In this document: positions 17,411-25,735 of the stretch, in pieces
How positions within the stretch are numbered: the stretch's first letter is position 1
How the letters are laid out: every line of letters starts with the position of its first letter
Source of the DNA: a virus
Virus record (IMG/VR): IMGVR_UViG_3300043773_002546
Coordinates: 1-64,000 of that record
Reading direction: 5' to 3' (one strand)
DNA length: 64,000 nucleotides
Notes under the pieces: generated by a model
Database searches by the model: none
Told to the model about the DNA's origin: nothing
The model's input: the letters and a program-made list of their open reading frames with translations, nothing else
Made by a program: the position numbers and the translations under genes

Positions 17411-19342
17411 CTAGAAGAACCGGCCGCCGATACCGCCGCCCATGTCGTCGTCAATCCAGTTGTCAGGGTTCTGCGAATCGGCAAACTGCTGGCTCACTCG
17501 GCCCAGTCCGGCCAACTGCGCAAAGTTTGGCCAGGCCTGGTTGGTGTGCCACAACGCCGCGCAGCCGATATTCACCGCCTGCGCGAAGTCGTCGCTTAAC
17601 AGTACGTTGCGCTGGATCGTATAGATGTCGCTGCCGCTGCGCGAGTCGGCCTTGTTCTCGATGAGGGCAAGGAAATCGGAGATCAGGCCCGGGTTCTCCT
17701 GGCTCTCCCAGTCGTACTGGAAGAACCGCACCTGGATGAGCTTGATGGCTTGGCAAGTGTAAAGCAGGCTGCGTGTCTTATCGAGCGAGTAGTGCGCGCG
17801 GTGATTGATCTGTGTGGGCGGCTTGTAGACCATGAGATCTTGGCTGGCGCTGCGCACCAACCGCACGGCCATGACGCGGTCCAAATTAAACCCGGCCTGG
17901 ACCATAACCGTCTCGCGCACCGTCCCGGCGCCGGTGTAGTCATGCGCGACCAAGTCGCACTTAAACTTGTTGGCAATCCGCATGCACTCCTTGGCCTCCT
18001 GGAGGTGGTCGCCGCCGATAATCAAGCGCCGCGCCCACAGGCAGTCGATCGTGCCGTCCGGCCTAAACCCAAGCACCGCCGCCACGGTGAAGGAGATGCC
18101 CTCCTCGCCACCACCGCCCCAGTCGACCGCTAAGATGCGGTTTTTGTAATCGTGCAGATTCTTCAAACAAGCCGGGTCAGGTTCTTTCTTGTTCGCCCAC
18201 GGTAGGATCGCAGCGTTGCGGAGTTCGGTCTCTGACACAAGCTTCTGCCCGGCGTCGATACTTTCGCCCAGCACCTCGTTGTAGAACTGCGCCTGGGTCA
18301 TGTTGCCCCAGCCTTCGCGCTTGAGTAACAGCGTGTTCCACTTTTCAGGGTCGCCGTAGTGCAGCGGCAACAAGAGCTGCGGCACGTGATATCCGGCAAA
18401 CTGCCAGCGGCGGTCGGGGTGGCGGTGGACCCAACGGCCCAGGCGCGGGTTAACTGGCTTTTGGCATTTTGCGCAAACCGTGCCGGGAGACGCTTCGGAA
18501 ATGTCGTCTCGATACGGCCCGATCATCGCGTCAAGGTCGTGCTCGCGGGAAGGAATGTTCCAATGTTTACATCCAGGCGTCTGACACGGAATAAACCATT
18601 CTGCGGATGAACTACGGCGATACAATCCTTCGAGGGGGTTGTCCAAACTTTTAGGGGTCCCCGTGAAATGGCTCATCGCAAAGCGCGAGTAAGACATGGT
18701 TTCCTGAATGATTGGAATAAACTCCGGATCCATGTCTTGCACCTCGTCGATGCACATCCGGTCGGCGCTTACACCTCGGACCCGGTCTGCGTCGAGCATT
18801 GCAAAGCTAAAGAGCATCATGCTCTTGTTTTTAAAGCTGCGTTGCAGCACGTTGTTCTCAGTGTCAGTGCCAGACCACTGCGATTTCACCGGCGACTGCT
18901 CAATGAAGCTTCGCACGTAGTTGTTACTGAAACGACGAATCTGTTCAAACAACGGCGTTACATACAGCGTCTTAAAAAACGGGAGGCTGTTTGCTACCAC
19001 CACGCCGTGAGCCGCCAACGACGTGGACTTGCTCAACTGGCGGCCCGTTTTCCACACCTGGTTCTTCGGCATTAACACGCGGAAGAGGGGCGAAAATGGA
19101 AAATGGTCGTGAATACCATACGGCCTGCCATTCAGCCGCAACACCAGCGGCAGAATGGGTTCAAGAGACGGAAACGCCTTCTGCTCGGCCAGAGCCTTCA
19201 ACAAAACAACTTTGGCTTCGGCTGAGTGCTGGTCTTTTACGTCGATCGTCGATAATTCTTCCAGCAGCGCGCGAACGCCAACGTGAGCTTCCGCGGCTGC
19301 TAATTCCTGCAGGCTCCCACCCTGCTCTATTGTTGAGGGCAT
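17411..19342 (-). CDS. terL: Terminase large subunit
   Basis: A 643-residue packaging motor. ATPase: degenerate Walker A GRQLSKST (100-107), Walker B MCIDEVQD with catalytic Glu (196-203) and the following TGTPKS coupling motif. An inserted zinc site has CQTPGC (253-258) and CAKC (290-293). Nuclease domain: AVDWGGGGEEG (Asp407) and LVAHDYTG (Asp468), an RNase H fold. It cuts concatemers and pumps DNA into the prohead. It lies on the minus strand, head-to-head with a tiny plus-strand gene 4 bp away. No small subunit is identifiable nearby. Confidence 0.93.
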   Translation of the reverse strand: MPSTIEQGGSLQELAAAEAHVGVRALLEELSTIDVKDQHSAEAKVVLLKALAEQKAFPSLEPILPLVLRLNGRPYGIHDHFPFSPLFRVLMPKNQVWKTGRQLSKSTSLAAHGVVVANSLPFFKTLYVTPLFEQIRRFSNNYVRSFIEQSPVKSQWSGTDTENNVLQRSFKNKSMMLFSFAMLDADRVRGVSADRMCIDEVQDMDPEFIPIIQETMSYSRFAMSHFTGTPKSLDNPLEGLYRRSSSAEWFIPCQTPGCKHWNIPSREHDLDAMIGPYRDDISEASPGTVCAKCQKPVNPRLGRWVHRHPDRRWQFAGYHVPQLLLPLHYGDPEKWNTLLLKREGWGNMTQAQFYNEVLGESIDAGQKLVSETELRNAAILPWANKKEPDPACLKNLHDYKNRILAVDWGGGGEEGISFTVAAVLGFRPDGTIDCLWARRLIIGGDHLQEAKECMRIANKFKCDLVAHDYTGAGTVRETVMVQAGFNLDRVMAVRLVRSASQDLMVYKPPTQINHRAHYSLDKTRSLLYTCQAIKLIQVRFFQYDWESQENPGLISDFLALIENKADSRSGSDIYTIQRNVLLSDDFAQAVNIGCAALWHTNQAWPNFAQLAGLGRVSQQFADSQNPDNWIDDDMGGGIGGRFF

Positions 19343-19346
19343 ATCT

Positions 19347-19484
19347 ATGTCTCGCTATCGTCGAGATCAAAAAGACGAACCAGAGCTGCAATGGCTGGAG
19401 GACGGGATTAACATCCTAATCAACTCCTTTTGCCTAAGCGTTTCTATGTTCGTCAAAGGCGTGCGCGCCATGTTTCGTGGCTGA
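19347..19484 (+). CDS. Hidden small protein, 45 aa
   Basis: ATG at 19347 with GAGGG upstream, stop TGA 19482-19484. Sequence begins MSRYRRDQKDEPELQ and continues with an amphipathic or membrane-prone stretch (INILINSFCLSVSMFV) and a basic end. The charged N-terminus plus hydrophobic helix suggests a peripheral or single-pass membrane peptide. Its start is 4 bp from the terminase start. Confidence 0.5.
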   Translation: MSRYRRDQKDEPELQWLEDGINILINSFCLSVSMFVKGVRAMFRG

Positions 19485-19554
19485 TCGCCGCAACCGCAGG
19501 AGAGTATACTAGACGGTGACTCTCTGTGGTTGTTTGCCTTCAAGGAACCGACAC

Positions 19555-19788
19555 ATGCCCACCGTGGGACGCTCCGCCAAACTGTACCAAGAAAGGCGCC
19601 AACCTTATCTGCGCGCCACCCTCCGCGGCCCAGGTCCGCATCTAAACATTGAGGACAACGCCGTGCATGAACTGCCACTTGAGCCGCCACTGCCGTCGCC
19701 TCCGCTTGTTCAGCCGCAGGATTGCGCGCCCGCTAACGATTCTGGCCAGACTCAATACTGGCCGCATGGAGACAACACCGCGCCGTGA
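19555..19788 (+). CDS. Proline-rich unknown protein, 77 aa
   Basis: ATG 19555 with CAAGGAA upstream is preferred to the in-frame 19516. Basic first half, then a Pro-rich stretch (ELPLEPPLPSPPLVQP), likely disordered. No family recognised. Confidence 0.6.
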   Translation: MPTVGRSAKLYQERRQPYLRATLRGPGPHLNIEDNAVHELPLEPPLPSPPLVQPQDCAPANDSGQTQYWPHGDNTAP

Positions 19789-19964
19789 GTAACAATGATT
19801 TCCCTCTTTTCTTCACAATTGCTGTTCCGCTATTAGTTTCCGGCCTGATCGGCATTTTTGCCGGAATTATCCCCTGGCACATCTTTGTAGCGCTGTTGAT
19901 TGCGCTGTACGTAATTCTCTGCGTTGCCAACTCTATGGACGACAGCAAGCGGAGATATAAATGA
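19785..19964 (+). CDS. Hidden two-helix membrane protein, 59 aa
   Basis: GTG start overlapping the previous stop (GTGA) and ending in an ATGA overlap with the next gene. Two hydrophobic segments (about residues 10-30 and 32-52) separated by a short IPW turn, and a basic tail (DSKRRYK). By position it could be part of a membrane module with the next gene; a lysis or superinfection-exclusion role is possible but unproven. Confidence 0.7.
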   Translation: MSNNDFPLFFTIAVPLLVSGLIGIFAGIIPWHIFVALLIALYVILCVANSMDDSKRRYK

Positions 19965-20338
19965 GCCTGTTTGATTTCCTGGCCGTGGTGCTCGCCAGCG
20001 GCGCCGTAATCCAGGTCTGGCATCAAGGTTCAATCTTCGCCAGCTGGCGCGCTTATCTGCAGGCCGTGCAGGACGTTACGGATCCCGACACACTCAAAGG
20101 CAAGCTTTTAGAGTTGGTCATGTGCCCGTTCTGCAAGAGCTACCATGTTCCCCTGTACTTGTTTCTGCTGATCTTGGCAGGCGATTGGATTAGCGCTACC
20201 ATCGGGACTGGCGTGCGTGTAGTGGTCTATTCTCTCGCCGCCACCCGGCTTGGCAACATCATTGACGGCCTGTTGCCGCCAAATTTGCGCTATGACCCAC
20301 CCATCGGAGGACAGCATGACTCAGGACAGCACGAATGA
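19961..20338 (+). CDS. Membrane protein with CPFC motif, 125 aa
   Basis: An N-terminal hydrophobic segment, the motif MCPFCKSYH, then hydrophobic helices at about residues 63-80 and 82-100. This resembles DUF1360-type small membrane proteins with a CPFC site at a membrane face. Its final part overlaps the next gene by 23 bp. Function unknown. Confidence 0.75.
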   Translation: MSLFDFLAVVLASGAVIQVWHQGSIFASWRAYLQAVQDVTDPDTLKGKLLELVMCPFCKSYHVPLYLFLLILAGDWISATIGTGVRVVVYSLAATRLGNIIDGLLPPNLRYDPPIGGQHDSGQHE

Positions 20339-20711
20339 CCAAACCGTCGAAGCCAAACGCCCGCCCTTCGATGTTCAGTTCTTTCAGGCCGCCCACGAAT
20401 TTACGACCGGCGCGTTAGAAAACGTCCCTGAACTGCATGGCGTGGCGATTGTGCCGCTTTGGCAAACCCAACCGGAAAACACGCCTTCCGGGCTGTTGCG
20501 GCTCCGAAATCCGCAGCCGCCGTTTATTGCGAGCTTGCTCATGCTATTGCAGAAGCTGACGGCATTTAGCGTGGAAGCGCACCGCGACATGGTCAAGCAA
20601 TTGCAGATGTTCGACGGGTATGCTTCCGAGTTGGCTTCGCAAATAAAGGCTCGGCGTGACGAACTCGCCGGGCTGCCCAACAACAACACCGACACAACAC
20701 CCGATGCCTGA
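20316..20711 (+). CDS. Unknown protein, 131 aa
   Basis: CGGAGG 5 bp before ATG 20316 sets the start. Two halves: a mixed N-terminus and a long helical C-terminus (SLLMLLQKLTAFSVEAHRDM…). No family recognised. Confidence 0.75.
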   Translation: MTQDSTNDQTVEAKRPPFDVQFFQAAHEFTTGALENVPELHGVAIVPLWQTQPENTPSGLLRLRNPQPPFIASLLMLLQKLTAFSVEAHRDMVKQLQMFDGYASELASQIKARRDELAGLPNNNTDTTPDA

Positions 20712-21000
20712 CACAGCCGGACTGACCACAGAGATTTCTATTCCCGCAAATGACGCGGTACTCGCGGATTTGCTGCATGACCGGTATAGCCGGATGGAAC
20801 GCGGAGAAGTCCGCATTGAGCTCGAAGAGCTTTACGGCAAGGTTTGGGACGAAGAAGAGCTGCAGCAGCAGTTTCAGGTCGACCGGCACGAAGCACCCTA
20901 CGCGCATCTCGTCCGCAAAGAAGACGGCAAGCAGTGTACGCTAGCCTACACAGAAACCCCGCGATTCTATTTTTTGCTCCACGAGGAAGCCCATGACTGA
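20704..21000 (+). CDS. Unknown acidic protein, 98 aa
   Basis: Overlaps the previous gene by 8 bp. Acidic, helix-rich middle (IELEELYGKVWDEEELQQQF), C-terminal strands. No family recognised. Confidence 0.75.
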   Translation: MPDTAGLTTEISIPANDAVLADLLHDRYSRMERGEVRIELEELYGKVWDEEELQQQFQVDRHEAPYAHLVRKEDGKQCTLAYTETPRFYFLLHEEAHD

Positions 21001-21418
21001 CCGTCACTACGACACCGGCGCAAGCCGCAACGGCGACTGCGAAGACGTGCGCTACGACTTGATTTCGCCGATTGGGTTAGAGGCGCTGGCCCGTACGTAC
21101 GCCGAAGGCGCTGCTAAGCGTGGGCGCAACAACTGGGAAAACGGCATGCCCGTCAATGACTTGCTCAATCACGCCTTGGCACACATCTACAAGTTTCTTG
21201 GCGGCTGTCGTGCAGAGGATCACCTTGCTCACGCCGCATGGAACGTGCTGGGCGCTATCCATAGCCTCAAGCTTTGGCCAGAGCTCAACGACGGCACGCT
21301 TCGCGGCGCGGATTGCGCCTGCCCAGAAAACGCAAATGTGGTCGCCAAAATGCCCGCCGTCGCCGATGACGTCAAGACGCGATTGGCCGCGTTGACTGGG
21401 ACAAAAGCGGCGTCTTAA
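20993..21418 (+). CDS. dATP/dGTP diphosphohydrolase-like protein (DUF5664)
   Basis: A 141-residue helical protein with the DUF5664 pattern: RYDLISPIGLEALARTYAEGAAKRG, then NNWENGMPVNDLLNHALAHIYKFLGG, RAEDHLAHAAWNVLGAIH. The acidic/His helices match the all-alpha MazG-type pyrophosphatase fold. In phages with 2-aminoadenine DNA the homologue (MazZ) cleans the purine dNTP pool, but the family is also found without that modification. No PurZ is in this window. Confidence 0.75.
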   Translation: MTDRHYDTGASRNGDCEDVRYDLISPIGLEALARTYAEGAAKRGRNNWENGMPVNDLLNHALAHIYKFLGGCRAEDHLAHAAWNVLGAIHSLKLWPELNDGTLRGADCACPENANVVAKMPAVADDVKTRLAALTGTKAAS

Positions 21419-21636
21419 TTCTTTCGCTCGCAATATCGAGCCGCGCCGCTTTGCGCAATTTGCCCAGCAGCGCCGCTGCCTGAACAGCGCCAAAGACTTG
21501 CGGCTGCAACTGGCGGCGGTTGTTGGCTCGTTTTACCGGGCCTAATTTCTCGAGCTTTGCGGTCTTATTTGCCGCGCTCTTGATTTCCGTTTTTCACGCG
21601 GTAGTGTGAAATACACACCCATCAAGAGACCCATCT
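21419..21636. other. Non-coding gap before the 21637 gene
   Basis: 218 bp with no convincing gene. A 48-codon frame without a start codon lies at 21396-21542. Near the end, TTCAC (21593-21597) and GTGAA (21606-21610) form a short dyad that could be an operator just upstream of the next gene. No clear sigma-70 promoter was found. Confidence 0.4.
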
Positions 21637-22422
21637 ATGCCACGCGAAAAATCACGCGCTGCAGCTGCCGTGTCCCGCGTCTGGGACGAGGACGACAGAG
21701 ACGCGGCAGACTTTTCTCCAGGGACGACCGACACCAGCACGGAAGCTGCGATTCGCTCAGCCACCGACGACCCTCAGCCAACCGAAGAACTCGGCGAGCT
21801 AATCGACGGCGGCGAGGACGAGATTACCGACGACTTTGAGGAGCGGATCAATCCGGCTCCGGTCGCCGTCGCTGTTGACGGCGTCGATCATCCCCAAGCG
21901 GCGGACCGCCTCGCGGCCGACGCTATGAAGAAAGAAGTTTCTCCCATGCCCAGCAACAAAGACATGACCAAGGCTGATCACGTTCGCGCCGAAATTGAAC
22001 GGCGGCAGAAATCCGGCGAGTCGATGAGGCCCAAAGATATCATTGAGGCGCTGGCCAAGAAGGGCGTGAAAGTCACTCCGCCCCAGGTCTCAGTGCTTGT
22101 GAAAAAGCTTGTCGGCCCGGCGTCAAAGCTTGCCCCCACCGATCAGACCCCGGCCCAGAAAGCCAAAGCGGCGATCAACCGTTTGACCCGTGCGGCTTCA
22201 GCCGTCAAGAAGCCAATCTCGGCAGCTCCGGTTGCTAAGAAACCGGTCACGGCGCCGTCGGCGGCACGGTCGGCGGGCAAGACAAAGGCAGCGCCACAAA
22301 GCAGCGACAGCGAGTACTCAACGCTGTTCGCGGCGGCTAATTTTGTGGGCGCCTGCGGCGATCTTGCCGCGGCCCGCAAAACGCTGGAAGCCTACGAACG
22401 GCTCACCGCCGCCCGCGCGTAA
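21637..22422 (+). CDS. Putative DNA-binding protein with winged-helix-like segment
   Basis: A 261-residue protein in three parts: an acidic disordered N-terminus (1-100); a helix-turn-helix-like segment at about 110-165 (ADHVRAEIERRQKSGE…MRPKDIIEALAKKGVKV); then a basic Ala/Lys/Pro linker. A C-terminal helical module follows (LFAAANFVGACGDLAAARKT). This combination recalls abundant planctomycete proteins of unknown function (from memory). A host-derived transcription or nucleoid factor is inferred. Confidence 0.7.
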   Translation: MPREKSRAAAAVSRVWDEDDRDAADFSPGTTDTSTEAAIRSATDDPQPTEELGELIDGGEDEITDDFEERINPAPVAVAVDGVDHPQAADRLAADAMKKEVSPMPSNKDMTKADHVRAEIERRQKSGESMRPKDIIEALAKKGVKVTPPQVSVLVKKLVGPASKLAPTDQTPAQKAKAAINRLTRAASAVKKPISAAPVAKKPVTAPSAARSAGKTKAAPQSSDSEYSTLFAAANFVGACGDLAAARKTLEAYERLTAARA

Positions 22423-22441
22423 AGAATTAGGGAACCCGGTC

Positions 22442-22475
22442 GGTCCGGCGGCGTGGGAAACTGCGCCGCCGGACC
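22442..22475 (+). terminator. GC-rich hairpin after the 21637-22422 gene
   Basis: Perfect 12-bp stem GGTCCGGCGGCG/CGCCGCCGGACC with loop TGGGAAACTG, 19 bp after the stop. There is no T-run, so it may be an attenuator or RNA stabiliser. The loop carries GGGA, so CsrA binding is also conceivable. Confidence 0.55.
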
Positions 22476-22530
22476 CGCCATGCTTATCGGGATGTTCGCG
22501 CGGCTATCCCGCCCGCGCGCGGAGAAACTC

Positions 22531-22809
22531 ATGCCCACATTATGTCCGGTCACGGAGGACGCGACGGAAAAACTCGTCATGCCCGCCGGGACGCTTAAAC
22601 GCATACACGTGCACCAGCAAGTCGTTCGCAACAACGTCAAACACAACACCGATATTCCGGCGGTCACCGTGCAGTGGCGCGGCAAAAGCTACAAAGCTCG
22701 CGACGTTCAGATTCGCGGCCCGAGCACCGTCATGCAACGAATGCACGAGCCGCTCTCTTGCGGCGCACGCATCTGGATTGAAACTACACAAGAAGTCGAG
22801 ATCTCATGA
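22531..22809 (+). CDS. Conserved small phage protein, 92 aa
   Basis: Start ATG 22531 with CGGAGAAA upstream; earlier in-frame ATGs lie in the hairpin region. The pattern RIHVHQQVVRNN…PAVTVQWRGKSYKARDVQIRGPS…PLSCGARIWIET is a familiar beta-rich protein in many phages and plasmids with no known function. Confidence 0.8.
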   Translation: MPTLCPVTEDATEKLVMPAGTLKRIHVHQQVVRNNVKHNTDIPAVTVQWRGKSYKARDVQIRGPSTVMQRMHEPLSCGARIWIETTQEVEIS

Positions 22810-23117
22810 GCCGCTACCACGAAGACCAGCGCGACGAAGACAAAAACAAAATTGACGACGCCATCGCGCAGTTTGAGTCGCTTCGCGCCGCCTACAGCGA
22901 CCTCGTCGCAATTCCTGAAATCGTGACGCTCCACGACGTCTGCGGCATAGCCCTTGACACAACCAAAGGGCCGCAACAAGTCGGCGACGTCTGCTCTCGC
23001 GAGGAAATCGTCGCTGTCCTCAAAGCCATTGAAGACAATCCCTGCGGTGATATCGCCCTGATCGCGCAGCTCACATTAAACGACTATCGCCAGACCAAAA
23101 CCACCAACCAGGAGTAA
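22806..23117 (+). CDS. Unknown acidic protein, 103 aa
   Basis: ATGA-coupled. Helical and acidic; its position directly before the Ycf35/DUF2997/Ycf46 cluster suggests co-transcription. No family recognised. Confidence 0.75.
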   Translation: MSRYHEDQRDEDKNKIDDAIAQFESLRAAYSDLVAIPEIVTLHDVCGIALDTTKGPQQVGDVCSREEIVAVLKAIEDNPCGDIALIAQLTLNDYRQTKTTNQE

Positions 23118-23120
23118 TCC

Positions 23121-23483
23121 ATGTCACACATCGTGACCGTAAAGACTGAGGTGCGGGACGAAATGGCGGTCCGCGCCGCCTGCCTGCGCCTGCATTGGGA
23201 ACAGCCGACTTTCGGCGACTTCCGCGTGTTCAGCGTCAACAAGACCGGCCTGGGCGTCAAGGCGCCCGGCTGGCAGTTTCCCATCGTCTGCAATCTCTCC
23301 ACCGGCGCGGTGGACTATGACAACTACAACGGCCACTGGGGCGAGCAGAAGCGGCTCGACGAGTTCTTCCAGGCCTACACCGTAGAGCGCGCCAAGCTCG
23401 AAGCCCAGAAGAACGGCTACAGCGTCTTCGAGGAGACGATGTCCGACGGTTCCATCAAGCTCTCTGTCACCGTGGAGGCCTAA
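23121..23483 (+). CDS. DUF1257 (Ycf35-like) protein
   Basis: A 120-residue protein starting MSHIVTVKTEVRDEMAVRAA, then a conserved FGDFRVFSVNKTGLGVKAPGW stretch and a C-terminal DUF1257-type tail. In cyanobacteria, plastids and some planctomycetes this family travels with DUF2997 and an AAA protein of the Ycf46 type, exactly the order here. Biochemical role unknown. Confidence 0.85.
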   Translation: MSHIVTVKTEVRDEMAVRAACLRLHWEQPTFGDFRVFSVNKTGLGVKAPGWQFPIVCNLSTGAVDYDNYNGHWGEQKRLDEFFQAYTVERAKLEAQKNGYSVFEETMSDGSIKLSVTVEA

Positions 23484-23488
23484 AGCAC

Positions 23489-23680
23489 ATGAGCAAGATC
23501 ATCGAAATCATCGTCAGCCCCAAGGGCGAGAGCAAGATCGAGACCAAGGGCTTCGCCGGTAGCGGCTGTCAGTCCGCCAGCGCCGCCTTCGAGGCCGCGC
23601 TCGGCGCCAAGACCAATGAGCAGCTCACCTCCGAGTATTACGCGGAGACCGAACAGAACCAGAACTACACCCAGAACTAG
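23489..23680 (+). CDS. DUF2997 protein, 63 aa
   Basis: The pattern MSKIIEIIVSPKGESKIETKG…GFAGSGCQSAS is that of DUF2997. It sits between the Ycf35-like and Ycf46-like genes with 5-8 bp gaps, so the three form one operon. Confidence 0.85.
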   Translation: MSKIIEIIVSPKGESKIETKGFAGSGCQSASAAFEAALGAKTNEQLTSEYYAETEQNQNYTQN

Positions 23681-23688
23681 GAGCGAGC

Positions 23689-25179
23689 ATGTCACTGGTT
23701 AACAAGATCAAGGAACTCATCTGCGCGGGTTTTTCGGGCATCTGGGTCGATTCCCAGGAGACCGACGACGCCGTTGCGGCGCTGAAGAAGCTCGCCGAGG
23801 AGCGGGACTGGGGCATGGAGGTCTGGGACATCGATCGCCAGCTCTACCAGCACCCCGGAATCGCTCCGGGCCCGGTCCAGGCGCTGCGCTGGCTCGACAC
23901 GCCCGAGGCGCGAGCCAAGAGCACGCAGCTGCTGGTGCTCAAGAACTTTCACAAGTACCTGCCTAACCCCGAGGTCATGCAGGTCCTGGCCAACCGCGTG
24001 GTCAACGGCAAGGCTATCGGCCAGCACGTGGTCGTAGTCTCGCCGGTCCTGCAGTTGCAGCCGGAGATTGAAAAGCTCTTCACGATCGTGCACCACGAGC
24101 TGCCGGATCGCAGCCAGCTGTCGACGATCGCCAACGAGCTGTTCACCGGTGAGGGCAACGGCTTCGCCAAGCCCGCCGAAGACGTGATCGCCACGGTCGT
24201 CGACGCCGCTAGCGGCATGACCCGCGCCGAGGCCGAGAACGCTTTCGCCCTGTCACTGGTCCGCCACAACACGCTCCTGCCGGACGTGGTGTGGAACCTC
24301 AAAGCCGGTAACCTCGAAAAGGCTGGCACACTGCAGCTCTACCGCGGCGACGCCAGCTTCAACGGCTTGGGCGGCTTGGAGAACCTGAAGTCATTCTGCC
24401 TGCGCGCCATGAAGCGTCAGGGCGAAACTGATCCTGAGAAGCGCCCCCGCGGCGTGCTCCTGCTCTCGCCCCCGGGCTGCGGCAAGTCGCAGTTCGCCAA
24501 GGCGTTGGGCAACGAGGTCGGCCGCCCCACGGTGATTCTCGACATCGGCGCAATGATGGGCAAGTTTGTCGGCGAGTCCGAGGGCAACCTGCGCCGCGCG
24601 CTGGCTACAATCGACGCCATGGCGCCCTGCGTCTTGTTTGTCGACGAGATCGAGAAAGCCTTGGCAGGCACCTCGACCTCTGGCCAGACGGACAGCGGCG
24701 TCACGGCCCGCCTCTTCGGCACGCTCCTGACGTGGCTCAACGACCACAAGAGCGACGTGTTCTTCGTCGGCACCTGCAACGACGCCAGCAAGCTCCCGCC
24801 GGAGTTCACTCGCGCCGAACGCTTTGACGGCGTGTTCTTTGTGGATCTGCCGAACGATGATGCACGGCAGTACATTTGGAACCTCTATCTCGAGAAGTTC
24901 AAGCTTGATAAGAAGCAGGCCCGGCCCGACGACAGCCAGTGGACCGGCGCCGAGATCAAGTCCTGCTGCCGCCTGGCGGCGCTTCTGGACGTGTCGCTCA
25001 CCGAGGCCGCGCAGAACGTCGTCCCAGTCGCGGTCACGAACGCCGAGGCCATCGAAAACCTCCGCCTCTGGGCGGACGGTCGCTGCCTCTCGGCAGATTT
25101 CAAGGGCTTTTTCAAGCGCTCTGTGGCCCAGCAAAAAGGCGGCACGCGGCGAAAGCTGTCCTCGCCGAGCCAGAATTAA
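23689..25179 (+). CDS. AAA+ ATPase, Ycf46-like
   Basis: A 496-residue protein preceded by AGGAG. Residues 1-200 are the Ycf46-type N-terminal domain, which resembles an inactive ATPase fold. The C-terminal AAA module has Walker A PPGCGKSQ (261-268), Walker B LFVDE (316-320), a sensor-like GTCNDASKLPPEF and the Arg-finger region FTRAERFDGVFF. Cyanobacterial Ycf46 has been linked to control of CO2 use; in a phage it may remodel a host or phage complex together with the two upstream proteins. Palindrome site 5 begins 2 bp after its stop. Confidence 0.9.
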   Translation: MSLVNKIKELICAGFSGIWVDSQETDDAVAALKKLAEERDWGMEVWDIDRQLYQHPGIAPGPVQALRWLDTPEARAKSTQLLVLKNFHKYLPNPEVMQVLANRVVNGKAIGQHVVVVSPVLQLQPEIEKLFTIVHHELPDRSQLSTIANELFTGEGNGFAKPAEDVIATVVDAASGMTRAEAENAFALSLVRHNTLLPDVVWNLKAGNLEKAGTLQLYRGDASFNGLGGLENLKSFCLRAMKRQGETDPEKRPRGVLLLSPPGCGKSQFAKALGNEVGRPTVILDIGAMMGKFVGESEGNLRRALATIDAMAPCVLFVDEIEKALAGTSTSGQTDSGVTARLFGTLLTWLNDHKSDVFFVGTCNDASKLPPEFTRAERFDGVFFVDLPNDDARQYIWNLYLEKFKLDKKQARPDDSQWTGAEIKSCCRLAALLDVSLTEAAQNVVPVAVTNAEAIENLRLWADGRCLSADFKGFFKRSVAQQKGGTRRKLSSPSQN

Positions 25180-25181
25180 GT

Positions 25182-25198
25182 CTCATTGATATTAAACC
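25182..25198. repeat. GATATC-palindrome site 5 (after stop)
   Basis: CTCATTGATATTAAACC, one change in the core (ATT for ATC), between the AAA gene and the next gene. Confidence 0.7.
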
Positions 25199-25240
25199 TG
25201 TTACCGGCGCGCCTGCGAAGGCGGCCTGAAGAGAAACCGC

Positions 25241-25735
25241 ATGGGCTACACGACTGATTTCTCCGGCGAGTTCACGCTTGACCGGCCCCTCACGCCCGAG
25301 CACAAGGCGTACCTCACAAAATTTAACGAGACGCGCCGTATGCGGCGCGACCCGCAAATCGCCGCCACGCTCCCCGACCCCGTTCGTGAAGCCGTCGGTT
25401 TGCCGGTCGGGCCCGAAGGCGATTATTTCGTCGGCGGGCCGGGCTTCATGGGCCAGAATGACGACCCCAGCGTGGTCGAGCACAATTCGCCGCCAAACAG
25501 TCAGCCGGGCTTGTGGTGCCAATGGACGCCGAACGAAGAAGGTACGGCGATCGTGTGGGACGAGGGCGAAAAATTCTACGAGTACACCGAATGGCTTTGG
25601 TATTTAATCGAAAATTTTCTGAAGCCCTGGGGCTATGTCCTCAACGGCACCGTGCGCTGGCAAGGCGAAGACAGTAACGACTGCGGCGCAATCAAAGTTA
25701 AAAACAACGACATCTCCACGAGGGCGCGGGCTTGA
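25241..25735 (+). CDS. Conserved protein, 164 aa
   Basis: Begins MGYTTDFSGEFTLDRPLTPEH and has LTKFNETRRMRR, a Gly/Pro-rich centre and a Trp/Tyr-rich segment (YEYTEWLWYLIENFLKPWGY). Homologous proteins are widespread in phages and bacteria (from memory) but uncharacterised. Confidence 0.8.
   Translation: MGYTTDFSGEFTLDRPLTPEHKAYLTKFNETRRMRRDPQIAATLPDPVREAVGLPVGPEGDYFVGGPGFMGQNDDPSVVEHNSPPNSQPGLWCQWTPNEEGTAIVWDEGEKFYEYTEWLWYLIENFLKPWGYVLNGTVRWQGEDSNDCGAIKVKNNDISTRARA

Noticed and set aside
21396-21542. 48-codon frame with a protein-like sequence after the DUF5664 gene
   Set aside because: No ATG, GTG or TTG start and no ribosome site; may be a decayed gene.
22031-22047. AAAGATATCATTGAGG as a palindrome site
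   Set aside because: Several mismatches in the core and arms; left out of the count although the outer TTGAG matches.
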